From: Sphingobium sp. SCG-1
GTDB lineage: Bacteria; Pseudomonadota; Alphaproteobacteria; Sphingomonadales; Sphingomonadaceae
DNA length: 64,000 bases
Reading direction: 5' to 3'
Assembly: GCF_002953135.1 (NCBI RefSeq)
Contig: NZ_CP026372.1
Location: forward strand, 2,046,001-2,110,000
The stretch's first letter is position 1; each line of letters starts with the position of its first letter. The notes beneath the pieces were generated by a model. That model had not been told where the DNA came from, searched no databases, and worked only from the letters and a program-made list of their open reading frames with translations. Made by a program: the position numbers and the translations under genes. This document shows positions 16,977 through 24,611 of the stretch, piece by piece.

Positions 16977-17684
16977 ATGAGTTCGCGCATCACCCAATAC
17001 CGTGGCGCTTTGACGCCCGAGCAGGCGGCCGAGGGGATCGCTCTTGCTCGGGCCAACGCCAGCCGTCTGATTGCTGATGCCGAATTGCTGCTCGGTGCCG
17101 AAAGGCACCCGTCCGCTATTGGACTGGCGATTCTGGCAATCGAAGAGCTGGGCAAGGTTCAGATTATCAAGATGATCGTACTGCACTCCGAAGAGGCTGC
17201 GCTCAAAAAGAGTTGGAGGGAGTATCGGAGCCACCGAGCTAAGAATGTTCAGTGGATCATTCCGACCTTGGCTGCTGAAGGTGCGCGGACGCTTATCGAC
17301 CTAAAACCTGCAACCGATATCGACGGTGAGCATACCGCAATGCTCGACGCGATCAAGCAACTGGCCTTCTATACTGACTGTCTGAACGCCACCCCGCGCT
17401 GGACCGAACCTGTCGATGCTATCGATCCGAAGTTCGCCGAGAGCATCATTGCTGTGGCCAAGCTGCTGAACCGCGACAGGGTCACCGAGGTGAAGGAGCT
17501 GGAGCTATGGGTCGAGTTGTTCGCTCCCTTCTATGAGAAGCCCGGCATGGTGGAGGCTCTGTTGCGCTTTCAGCAGCGTATGGTCGAGGAAGGTTTGACC
17601 GACACCCCCGTCGCCACGATGGAGGCGTTCTTTAGAGGACAGCCCATCGCAGCCACCAGTGCTGAGGCCAACGAGAGGGGGTAA
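16977..17684 (+). CDS. abiV: AbiV-like abortive infection protein (HEPN fold)
   Basis: A 235-residue protein whose N-terminal half matches the AbiV family: LTPEQAAEGIALARANASRL, then a segment ending AIGLAILAIEELGKVQIIKM. The pattern of a helix with repeated Ala/Leu followed by EELGK is the hallmark of this HEPN-like group. AbiV of Lactococcus lactis stops phage growth by blocking translation of late phage genes after binding a phage protein. Here the gene is isolated between the primase-like gene and an unknown gene on a mobile element, which is the typical position of defence cargo. The ribosome site is weak, and low expression outside infection is possible. The C-terminal half is acidic and helical without a known motif. 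Confidence 0.75.
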   Translation: MSSRITQYRGALTPEQAAEGIALARANASRLIADAELLLGAERHPSAIGLAILAIEELGKVQIIKMIVLHSEEAALKKSWREYRSHRAKNVQWIIPTLAAEGARTLIDLKPATDIDGEHTAMLDAIKQLAFYTDCLNATPRWTEPVDAIDPKFAESIIAVAKLLNRDRVTEVKELELWVELFAPFYEKPGMVEALLRFQQRMVEEGLTDTPVATMEAFFRGQPIAATSAEANERG

Positions 17685-17951
17685 CTGCGGGCCGCGCTGG
17701 GGTGCGGCAGCAGCACCGTCGCCAGCAGGGGTAGGGCAACCCCGTGCCACCGCTACAGCGCCAGCACAGCGGCCCGTCTGCATGTGGTCATCACCCGAAA
17801 ATCGCTGACCCACAAATATGCTATGTGACAGTCCGTCGCGCCTGAACCGACCTAAGCGATTGTAATAACTAAATAATTCCTTGCATGACCTCCACCGGCC
17901 TCCCTAGCTTGTAGCCAATGTCTAGCCACATCCAGCTTGGGAGTTCGATAA

Positions 17952-18707
17952 ATGGCCGATGATACCGACACCCGCATTTCGCCTACGTTGCACCCCGGCA
18001 TCGCTGGTGAGATTGCAGATTACGACGACGAGACGCGGCCTCTGCTCGGTCAGACCGAGACGGCGGTTGATGCCGCATTCAAGGCATTGCAGTCTATTCA
18101 CAATGCCAAGGAAGGCGCTGCGCTCAATCCTTCGCTGAACCCCTTTGAGCAGCTAGTCGCTGTAGATGACCATGCCAACAAGGTGATGAGCAAGGTCTAT
18201 GGCTCGTGGTCACGCGCGGTCGATGCGCTCAACAACAATGTCACGGCAATGGAGAAAGACCTTTACGCGCCGGTCGAGAGCAAAGCCTCCCGCGCGATGG
18301 CGACCGAAATCCGGCAGCACTTCGCGGGCCTCGAAACCGATGGCAAGCGGATGGGCGCGCTGCGCAAGGCAATTGAGGCAGGCGACGAGACGACCGCGAC
18401 CGCCGTGCTCGGTGCGCCCAGCTACCTCTCGGGTCTGTCGGAGGAACTGCACGCGGAATATCTGCGCGACTGGCACAATGCCCAGCGCCCCGTGGAAGCG
18501 AAGAAGATCCGCGCGATGCGCGCGGCGGCTGACATGCTCAACAACCGCTATCAGCTTCTAACGAAGGCAGTCGAAAAGGCGGTCGGTGTTCATGAGGAAT
18601 ATCATGAGGACCGGCAGGGTCGCCGCACCCTCGCTCGGACGTGGACGGCCGGGGAGATACGCAATCGCGTAAAGGCGTCAAATGAACGCTTCGCGGTGCC
18701 GGTCTGA
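17952..18707 (+). CDS. Unknown 251-residue protein of the tRNA-Lys element
   Basis: I do not recognise this protein. It is soluble, mostly helical and rich in Ala, Glu and Lys; no signal peptide or membrane helix. Segments FEQLVAVDDHANKVMSKVYG, RSWSRAVDALNNNVTAMEKD-type helices and KKIRAMRAAADMLNNRYQLL suggest a long helical bundle. It has a clear ribosome site (GGGAG 8 bp before ATG) and starts a run of plus-strand genes that includes a DUF5681 protein and small phage-type proteins. By position it may be a packaging, capsid-interference or scaffold-like protein of the satellite, but this is only context. The 267 bp before it contain no gene. Confidence 0.75.
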   Translation: MADDTDTRISPTLHPGIAGEIADYDDETRPLLGQTETAVDAAFKALQSIHNAKEGAALNPSLNPFEQLVAVDDHANKVMSKVYGSWSRAVDALNNNVTAMEKDLYAPVESKASRAMATEIRQHFAGLETDGKRMGALRKAIEAGDETTATAVLGAPSYLSGLSEELHAEYLRDWHNAQRPVEAKKIRAMRAAADMLNNRYQLLTKAVEKAVGVHEEYHEDRQGRRTLARTWTAGEIRNRVKASNERFAVPV

Positions 18708-18737
18708 CGCTTGTTCTAATCAAATCGAGATAGTTCG

Positions 18738-19235
18738 ATGAACACCGACATCACACCCCCGTGGGGGACCGATTGGAAGCCTGCGCCTCCGCCCGTTCCA
18801 TCGGAACCTCGCGGTCCCGGCAACCCCTCATGGGTGCCAGGCGGACCATCGCCAAACCCTTCGGGACGACCGGCGGGCATTCCAGATCGGCGCTTGCTGG
18901 CCACACAGCAGATGCTCGATGAGATGCGCAACATTGTGGCGGTGCTGATCGGCAAGGCGCTGGAGGGCGATAGCAACTCGGCAGCGATCTTGATGGCGAA
19001 GTGCCTGCCCAGCATCAAGGCGCAGGCGGAGAAGGTGAACTTCGAGTTCGATGCGACCGCGCCGATCAGCGATCAGGTTGCTGCCGTGCTCGATGGCGTA
19101 GCACAGGGACAACTCGCCCCCGATGTGGCGCGGCTCATCATCGACAGCATCAAGTCGCTGGCTGACGTTCGGGCGACCGAGGAGCTGGCCGCTCGGATCG
19201 AGGCTCTTGAGGAGGCTTCCGATGCCCGAAGGTAA
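18738..19235 (+). CDS. DUF5681-type phage-associated protein
   Basis: A 165-residue protein. Residues 1-40 are proline-rich and disordered. The segment GGPSPNPSGRPAGIPDRR (about residues 35-52) is the DUF5681 signature (consensus like GQSGNPAGRPKG). The remainder is helical and ends in a Glu/Ala-rich coiled coil (ATEELAARIEALEEA). Proteins with this signature usually lie beside terminase genes in alphaproteobacterial phages and may bind DNA, but the activity has not been established. It overlaps the next small frame by 14 bp. Confidence 0.75.
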   Translation: MNTDITPPWGTDWKPAPPPVPSEPRGPGNPSWVPGGPSPNPSGRPAGIPDRRLLATQQMLDEMRNIVAVLIGKALEGDSNSAAILMAKCLPSIKAQAEKVNFEFDATAPISDQVAAVLDGVAQGQLAPDVARLIIDSIKSLADVRATEELAARIEALEEASDARR

Positions 19236-19326
19236 TTCCGAACATTTTGCGCGCCGCTTGCAAAAAAGCCGAGTGCGAACGGCGTCCATGCAGATTGACC
19301 CATACCCCGACGGAGACCGCTCATGA
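19222..19326 (+). CDS. Very small protein (34 aa) in the overlapping gene chain
   Basis: A 34-codon frame starting at ATG 19222 inside the end of the DUF5681 gene and ending with a TGA that overlaps the next ATG (ATGA at 19323-19326). The product is basic (SEHFARRLQKSRVRTASMQ). Support is positional only: it fills the gap between two genes and is linked to both by overlaps, as expected for translational coupling. It could be a leader rather than a functional peptide. Confidence 0.4.
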   Translation: MPEGNSEHFARRLQKSRVRTASMQIDPYPDGDRS

Positions 19327-19739
19327 CGACGATAACCACACAGCGGAACAGGGTCATCACGGAGGAACCGGAAGCGGACGACGTGTTCGTGCGCGTGTCC
19401 TTAACGGTGCCCGGTGACGAACCCGGCAGGCTGTCAGTGCGCCACCTGCCATACCAGCCCATCAGCGACTACGACGCTGCGGTGGCATGGGCAGTGAGTA
19501 TGGCGGACCAGCTTGCCTACCCCATCCATGTCGTCCCGCTCAGCTACAGCGACATCCGCAACACCGGGCGCTTCCAGCCCATCTGCGATGCGGTCGCCAG
19601 CATGGACGATCAGCAGCGCGGAGCCATGCGCGCCGTTGTGGTCACCACATGCGCAGAGGTGATGCGCGACTGCGACGACTTGCAGGTCCGCGCTGATTGC
19701 TACGACATTCTAACCCAACTGAAAGTGATTACATCATGA
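19323..19739 (+). CDS. Unknown 138-residue element protein
   Basis: I do not recognise this protein. It is acidic, soluble and compact, with a beta-rich first part (DDVFVRVSLTVPGDEPGRLS) and helices later (YDAAVAWAVSMADQLAYPIH, AVVVTTCAEVMRDCDDL). The start shares ATGA with the preceding small frame, and its stop shares ATGA with the next gene. Cys residues in the last third are few and not arranged as a metal site. It probably belongs to one polycistronic unit with its neighbours. Confidence 0.65.
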   Translation: MTTITTQRNRVITEEPEADDVFVRVSLTVPGDEPGRLSVRHLPYQPISDYDAAVAWAVSMADQLAYPIHVVPLSYSDIRNTGRFQPICDAVASMDDQQRGAMRAVVVTTCAEVMRDCDDLQVRADCYDILTQLKVITS

Positions 19740-19894
19740 CTGACAAGACAGCAGAACTAGACGGCTTCGCTGACGTTTCCCTTGAGGAGCGCCAGCGTAT
19801 CGACCGCGTGAAGCAGAAGGAAATCCGCGAGGGCCTTCGCAATCGGCACCTGAACTTGCCCACCGAGGCATGTGCTGTGGATCGCCGGACCTGA
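19736..19894 (+). CDS. Small charged protein (52 aa)
   Basis: A 52-residue hydrophilic protein beginning MTDKTAELDGFADVSLEER, with a charged helix RIDRVKQKEIREGLRNRH. The ATG overlaps the stop of the preceding gene by four bases (ATGA). No family was recognised. The length, charge and coupling are typical of small phage accessory proteins. Confidence 0.5.
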   Translation: MTDKTAELDGFADVSLEERQRIDRVKQKEIREGLRNRHLNLPTEACAVDRRT

Positions 19895-19898
19895 CCAC

Positions 19899-20141
19899 AT
19901 GAGCCTCCGCGCCCTCCAACGTCGCGTGAAGCGGATAGAGGCGGGCCGGAAACCGCGACCATCGCCCATCGTGATTTGGTTTGGTTCATGGGACGCCTTT
20001 GTCGATGGGGCATATTCGGCGGTGAGCGCGGGCGCACTGGACAGGGACTTCCTTGACGTTGTTGATGCCCTTCGCGCTTGGGAGGCCAGCGGGGTCTGCG
20101 GTGGCATATGCTCGCTGACGGTGAGCCAGCATGGCTACTAG
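19899..20141 (+). CDS. Small phage-type protein (80 aa)
   Basis: An 80-residue protein starting MSLRALQRRVKRIEAGRKP, a basic N-terminal helix that resembles short proteins found before terminase genes in alphaproteobacterial prophages. The second half (VIWFGSWDAFVDGAYSAVSA, FLDVVDALRAWEASGVCGG) is helical. It begins 4 bp after the previous stop. Function unknown; no catalytic motif seen. Confidence 0.55.
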   Translation: MSLRALQRRVKRIEAGRKPRPSPIVIWFGSWDAFVDGAYSAVSAGALDRDFLDVVDALRAWEASGVCGGICSLTVSQHGY

Positions 20142-20196
20142 CGTGGCGGCACCAGCAGAGTCAGCCACTGGCGAAGCCACTCACCGCAGTCCTTGA

Positions 20197-20565
20197 CTAC
20201 TTCGAATGCCGAAGCTTGGATGTGCCGCGATAAACTTGGTGGAGCCTAAGGACGTCGAAAAGACCGCGCTTGCGGATGGTTTCGGTCGACTCGCCTCTGT
20301 CGATTGCGCAGTCCAGTCTCATTCTACTGCGATCTATTATCCAGCGACCATCCATATGACGGTCGGCCGGGCTTCGGAAAAGTCTTCGCCAGTCTCGCCA
20401 AGATAGCTCCTCCCCGCGCAGCAACTTGCGGTGAACATTCCTCAACTGTGAAACGTATCTCTGCGCCTTAGTTGCCTGATGCATTCCGTGAGCGCGCGCT
20501 GCCAGGCTATGCTGGCACTGCCATCTAAACCTATAGGTGTAATCGTCGGGGTCGAGCCAGCTCAT
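20197..20565 (-). CDS. Unknown 122-residue protein at the right end of the element
   Basis: The only minus-strand gene of the element. The ATG at 20565 has AAGGA seven bases upstream. The protein is basic and rich in Trp and Arg (SWLDPDDYTYRFRWQCQHSL, LLRGEELSWRDWRRLFRSPA), with no known domain. The same frame stays open upstream of the ATG for at least 25 codons (KLDIKTVDGKDGD just before Met), so the start could be earlier or the gene could be a truncated remainder. Its composition suggests nucleic-acid binding, but this is a guess. It points away from the tRNA gene. Confidence 0.5.
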   Translation of the reverse strand: MSWLDPDDYTYRFRWQCQHSLAARAHGMHQATKAQRYVSQLRNVHRKLLRGEELSWRDWRRLFRSPADRHMDGRWIIDRSRMRLDCAIDRGESTETIRKRGLFDVLRLHQVYRGTSKLRHSK

Positions 20566-20620
20566 ATCGCCATCCTTGCCATCGACGGTCTTAATGTCCA
20601 GTTTCCTTCCCTGACGCTGT

Positions 20621-20654
20621 GCAACGCCTCGTGCCCTAGGGTGCGGGGCGTTGC
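20621..20654. terminator. Long hairpin near the right end of the element
   Basis: GCAACGCC pairs with GGCGTTGC and the pairing continues through wobble pairs to a 16-bp stem with only TA at the tip. No T-run follows on either strand. It lies between tRNA-Lys (minus strand) and the minus-strand gene ending at 20197, so it may stop read-through from the tRNA into the element. Confidence 0.5.
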
Positions 20655-20682
20655 TGTGAGGGCGCTAGCCGCCCCGTGCGCC

Positions 20683-20699
20683 GCTAGAAATACGCTAGA
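20683..20699. promoter_or_regulatory. Candidate integrase arm site (right)
   Basis: GCTAGAAATACGCTAGA differs by one base from GCTAGAAATATGCTAGA at 12791-12807 beside the integrase gene and has the same orientation. It lies 70 bp inside the right attachment core. Matching sites at both inner flanks of the cores suit arm-type binding. Confidence 0.55.
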
Positions 20700-20768
20700 G
20701 CGCAAAACGCATGGCCGCTTGGAGCGACCCGCGTTCCTGCGTAAGTTCTTGTATTTGCTAAGGAAATT

Positions 20769-20844
<76 letters not shown>

Positions 20845-20965
20845 ACATTGCCTGGAGGGCCCGCCGCAGATCGGCGGTTCCGTTGGTCAGGGCGCGGCAA
20901 TTACCATTTTGGCAGCGCTTTGCAAGTGGCAAATTGCCGTTCTGGGATTTACTTGACAGGAATTC

Positions 20966-22072
20966 TCAACTCCAGTCGCGGCGGCTTTGGCGGCGCGATC
21001 GGTCGATGGCCATGATAAGGCCGATGCACAGCATGACGGTGAGCATCGAGGAACCACCATAGGACATAAAGGGCAGGGGAATGCCTACTACGGGGGCCAG
21101 CCCCATGACCATCATCAGGTTGATGGCGACATAGAAGAACACGGTGGTGGTAAGTCCCGCAGCGGTCAGTCGCGCGAACTTGTCCTCCGTGCGCAGGGAA
21201 ACGCGGATGCCCCAGCGAAACACGAGCAGGAACGCTGCGATCAGCAGTACGCCGCCGACCAATCCCCACTCTTCGGCCATGGTGGCAAAAACGAAGTCGG
21301 TGTGACCCTCGGGCAGATAATCGAGGTGACTCTGAGTTCCGTTCAGGAAGCCCTTGCCGAAGATGCCACCCGATCCAATCGCAATCTTCGACTGGCTGAT
21401 GTGGTAGCCTGCGCCAAGCGGATCGCTTTCTGGGTCCATGAAGATCAGGACACGTTTTTGCTGATAATCGTGCAGGAAGCTGAACGCGATGGGTATAATG
21501 GCCGCACCTGCCAATGCCGTGCCGATGAACAGGCGCAGAGGCAATCCGGCAAGGAACATGACCGTGACGCCGCCTGCCAGGATCATTGTTGCGGTGCCTA
21601 AATCGGGCTGCACCAGGACCAGCGCCCAAGGTAATCCAATCAGTGCCAGCGCAGGCCAAATGGCATTCCATGTCCGGACTTCACCCACCGGCAGACGTGC
21701 GTAGAACTGCGCCACGGCGAGCACGATCGCCAGCTTCATGAACTCCGATGGCTGCAACTGCATGAAGCCCAGGTTGATCCATCGCTGACTTCCGCCAGCC
21801 ACCCCGCCGATCAGTTCCACTAACACCAGTGATACAAGGATCGCGCCGTAGAGCGGAAACGCGAGGCGGCTTATCAAGGACAGCGGTGTCCGCGCTATCA
21901 GCAGTGCAAGGCCCATGAAAATGCAGAACCGAACGCCTTGATTGATCGCCCATGGCGTGATGCTGCCCCCCGCCGCGCTGTAAAGGACGACGGTGCCGAA
22001 CAGTGCAATCGCCGTGAGCAGGATCATGACGCGCCATGGCAATGCCGCAACTGGGGCGGGGATAATGCTCAA
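20966..22072 (-). CDS. rodA: Rod shape-determining protein RodA (SEDS glycan polymerase)
   Basis: Polytopic membrane protein that polymerises peptidoglycan strands for side-wall growth, with PBP2 as transpeptidase partner. 368 residues with about ten hydrophobic helices. SEDS signatures are present: INLGFMQLQPSEFMKLA, VLVQPDLGTATMI, FVFATMAEEWGL and GIPLPFMSYGGSSML near the end. The start overlaps the mrdA stop as ATGA. Last gene of the mreB-mreC-mreD-mrdA-rodA run. Confidence 0.96.
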   Translation of the reverse strand: MSIIPAPVAALPWRVMILLTAIALFGTVVLYSAAGGSITPWAINQGVRFCIFMGLALLIARTPLSLISRLAFPLYGAILVSLVLVELIGGVAGGSQRWINLGFMQLQPSEFMKLAIVLAVAQFYARLPVGEVRTWNAIWPALALIGLPWALVLVQPDLGTATMILAGGVTVMFLAGLPLRLFIGTALAGAAIIPIAFSFLHDYQQKRVLIFMDPESDPLGAGYHISQSKIAIGSGGIFGKGFLNGTQSHLDYLPEGHTDFVFATMAEEWGLVGGVLLIAAFLLVFRWGIRVSLRTEDKFARLTAAGLTTTVFFYVAINLMMVMGLAPVVGIPLPFMSYGGSSMLTVMLCIGLIMAIDRSRRQSRRDWS

Positions 22073-24102
22073 TCCGGTTGCTCCAGTACAGTATTCTCAG
22101 CAGGCATCATGGAGTTGGCAACAGTCGCGACGGTGGCGTTAGCGGCGTTCATGGCTTCGGGCGAGAGCGTCGTTTCCAGCCCCTTTGCGGCGCGGAAGGT
22201 GGCCATCTGTGCGCTCATGCGCTCGGCGGGAGTGCCGCCCCAATCCTTCTCAAGTGCCACCAGCTTTTCCGTGGCTTTCTTGGGATCGAAAAGGAACGAC
22301 AAGGTATCGCTGGCAATCGGGCCGGCATCCTGATTGCGGATCATATGTCCGCCATGCTCCAGGATGCAGGCGACTGCATAGCGGGGATTGTCAAAGGGCG
22401 CGAACCCTTGAAAAAGCGAATGATCGCGCAGGTTGAACGGCAGCGAAGCATCTCGCCGCACGCCTCCGCGGCGTTCGGCCATGGTGATGCGGCGCACTTG
22501 CGCGGTGCCGGTTTTTCCCGCGAGCAGGACGCCTGGAATCTGCATACGTGCGGCCCCGCCAGTGCCTCCGCCATTTACTACCGCGCTCATCGCCTGACGG
22601 ATCGTCACGAGGTGCTCGGGCAACACGCCGATCGATTGTGCCTCCGCTCGTTTCTGGTCCATCAGAAAATGCGGCATCAGCATTTTGCCCGTAGCCAACC
22701 GTGCCGCCATCACTGCCATCTGAATCGGGTTGATGAGCATATAGCCCTGACCGATAGTCGCGTTAACTGTGTCGTAAACCTGCCATTTTTCGTTGTATTT
22801 CTTTAGCTTCCAGGCCGGATCTGGCACCGTGCCATAGCTTTGGCTGGGGAAGGGCATGGCAAACTTCTGCCCCATGCCAACACGTCGCGCCATGTCGGCA
22901 ATGACATCCATGCCGACGCGCTGAGACATCTGGTAAAAGTAGATGTCGCAACTCTGGGCGATCGCACGTTCCATGTTGACGCCGCCATGGCCGCGGCGCT
23001 TGTGGCAGTGGAACAGCGTATTGCCGACGCGAAGCGCTCCTGAGCAATTCACGCTGTCATTGGGGCTGATGCCTGCTTCCAGCAGCGACAGCGCGACCAT
23101 CGGCTTCACGGTCGAACCGGGCGGGTACAGGCCCTTCAGCGTCTTGTTGCGCAGCGGGATATGATCGTCCTGCGACAGCATTTCCCATTCCAACTGGCTG
23201 ATGCCATCGGAAAAGCTGTTGGGATCGAAGCTTGGCATAGAAGCCATTGCCAGCACATCGCCATTGCGGCAGTCGATTACGACGACGGAACCCGACTGTG
23301 TAGCCAGTCGCCGTCCGGCAAAGTCCTGCAACCCGGCGTCAATTGTCAATTTTATATTGTGTCCAGGCTGATCGGGCCGCGTGGTGAGTTCTCGCACGAT
23401 CTTACCTCGCGCCGTCACCTCAACTCGCTTGGCTCCCGGTTTCCCTGTCAAATGGTGATCGAAAGCCTTTTCCAGGCCGTCCTTTCCTAACTTATATCCC
23501 GGCGTGATGAGCAGCGGGTCTTTGTTCTCCTCGTAATCCTTCGCCGAAGCCGTGCCGACATAGCCAAGCAAATGGCCTACCGATGCACCGGCCGGATAGA
23601 AGCGCGAAAACCCTTGTGTCGGCGCGACGCCTGGCATTTCCGGAAGGCGGACGCTGATGGCGGCGAACTGATCGTAGGTTAGGCTTGCAGCGACCTGTAC
23701 AGGCTGAAATCCGCTGGCCTTGTCGATATCGCCTTGAATGCGCTCCACTTCGTCCGTTGGCAGGTCCAGCAGCTTGGCAAGCGTCGAGATCGTACCCTGC
23801 CTGTCGCGCAGCCGGTCGGGAATGATGTCCACCCGGAAATCGGTCCGGTTGTTCGCTAGCGGACGGCCATTGCGATCCACTATCCAACCCCGGCGGGGCG
23901 GGATCAGCGTCAAGTTGACGCGATTGCTTTCGGCAAGGAGCTGGTACTTCTCGTTCTCCGCGACGCTGATCCACGCCATGCGCGCGGCCAAAAGCGCCCC
24001 CATTCCGCCCTGAATGCCGCCCACGACCATGGCGCGGCGCGTGAAAGTGAAGGATTGGCTGGCTTCGGTGACAGTCTTGCGGTTCGACTTCGGGAATTTC
24101 AT
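22069..24102 (-). CDS. mrdA: Penicillin-binding protein 2 (elongasome transpeptidase)
   Basis: Class B penicillin-binding protein that crosslinks peptidoglycan during elongation. 677 residues: cytoplasmic N-terminus, one membrane helix (about 22-45), pedestal domain with RGWIVDRNGRPLANN, and transpeptidase domain with Ser330 in PPGSTVKPM, the SxD-type motif SCD at 384-386 and KTG at 530-532 (AGKTGTAQV). The ATG at 24102 is chosen because it overlaps the mreD stop (ATGA); the frame is open upstream but only through mreD. The C-terminal extension after the transpeptidase domain is Ala/Glu-rich and longer than in E. coli. Confidence 0.96.
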   Translation of the reverse strand: MKFPKSNRKTVTEASQSFTFTRRAMVVGGIQGGMGALLAARMAWISVAENEKYQLLAESNRVNLTLIPPRRGWIVDRNGRPLANNRTDFRVDIIPDRLRDRQGTISTLAKLLDLPTDEVERIQGDIDKASGFQPVQVAASLTYDQFAAISVRLPEMPGVAPTQGFSRFYPAGASVGHLLGYVGTASAKDYEENKDPLLITPGYKLGKDGLEKAFDHHLTGKPGAKRVEVTARGKIVRELTTRPDQPGHNIKLTIDAGLQDFAGRRLATQSGSVVVIDCRNGDVLAMASMPSFDPNSFSDGISQLEWEMLSQDDHIPLRNKTLKGLYPPGSTVKPMVALSLLEAGISPNDSVNCSGALRVGNTLFHCHKRRGHGGVNMERAIAQSCDIYFYQMSQRVGMDVIADMARRVGMGQKFAMPFPSQSYGTVPDPAWKLKKYNEKWQVYDTVNATIGQGYMLINPIQMAVMAARLATGKMLMPHFLMDQKRAEAQSIGVLPEHLVTIRQAMSAVVNGGGTGGAARMQIPGVLLAGKTGTAQVRRITMAERRGGVRRDASLPFNLRDHSLFQGFAPFDNPRYAVACILEHGGHMIRNQDAGPIASDTLSFLFDPKKATEKLVALEKDWGGTPAERMSAQMATFRAAKGLETTLSPEAMNAANATVATVANSMMPAENTVLEQPD

Positions 24103-24611
24103 GCCATGATGCGCCAGCGGTCTAGCCACGCGCATTGTCGCGCGACGAAGGGGTAAAGTAATACAGACCAGAGGATCTGCGGCGCCACGAGCGCGATTGT
24201 ACCGCCACCGCCCGTCAACCGCGCAAACCACAGGCCACCGATTGTGCAGAAAATAACCGCAAATGAAGCGATTAGCCAGTCCTGCCAATAATCTCTCCAG
24301 ATCAGGCGCCGTTCCACCACGTCAATGCCTATCATCGTGATAGTCCAAAGGCACATGGCACTGCCAAGCGGCTGCCCAGTCATCATGTCGTCGAAGAAGC
24401 CAAGGGGGAGGGCAATCCATGCCGCCCATAGCTCCGGCCGCAGCAGCCGCCAGGACAGCAGCAGCAACAGCCCGACGGGCGGCAGCACCGGCGATTGCGC
24501 GATAATCGGCAGCGACGTCAGCATGGAGCCGAGCATGACGGTGATAAACGGCGTCCCCTCCAGGCGAAGGCGCGAAGGGTTGCCGCCAAGGCGAGGACCC
24601 TGCGGTATCAT
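24099..24611 (-). CDS. mreD: Rod shape-determining protein MreD
   Basis: Small membrane protein of the elongasome linking MreC and the synthases. 170 residues with five or six hydrophobic segments (PVLPPVGLLLLLSWRLL, AAWIALPLGFFDDMMTGQPL, LIASFAVIFCTIGGLWF). FFDDMMTGQPLG is the conserved family stretch. Start overlaps the mreC stop by four bases. Sequence identity in this family is low, so the call relies on position and topology too. Confidence 0.93.
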   Translation of the reverse strand: MIPQGPRLGGNPSRLRLEGTPFITVMLGSMLTSLPIIAQSPVLPPVGLLLLLSWRLLRPELWAAWIALPLGFFDDMMTGQPLGSAMCLWTITMIGIDVVERRLIWRDYWQDWLIASFAVIFCTIGGLWFARLTGGGGTIALVAPQILWSVLLYPFVARQCAWLDRWRIMA

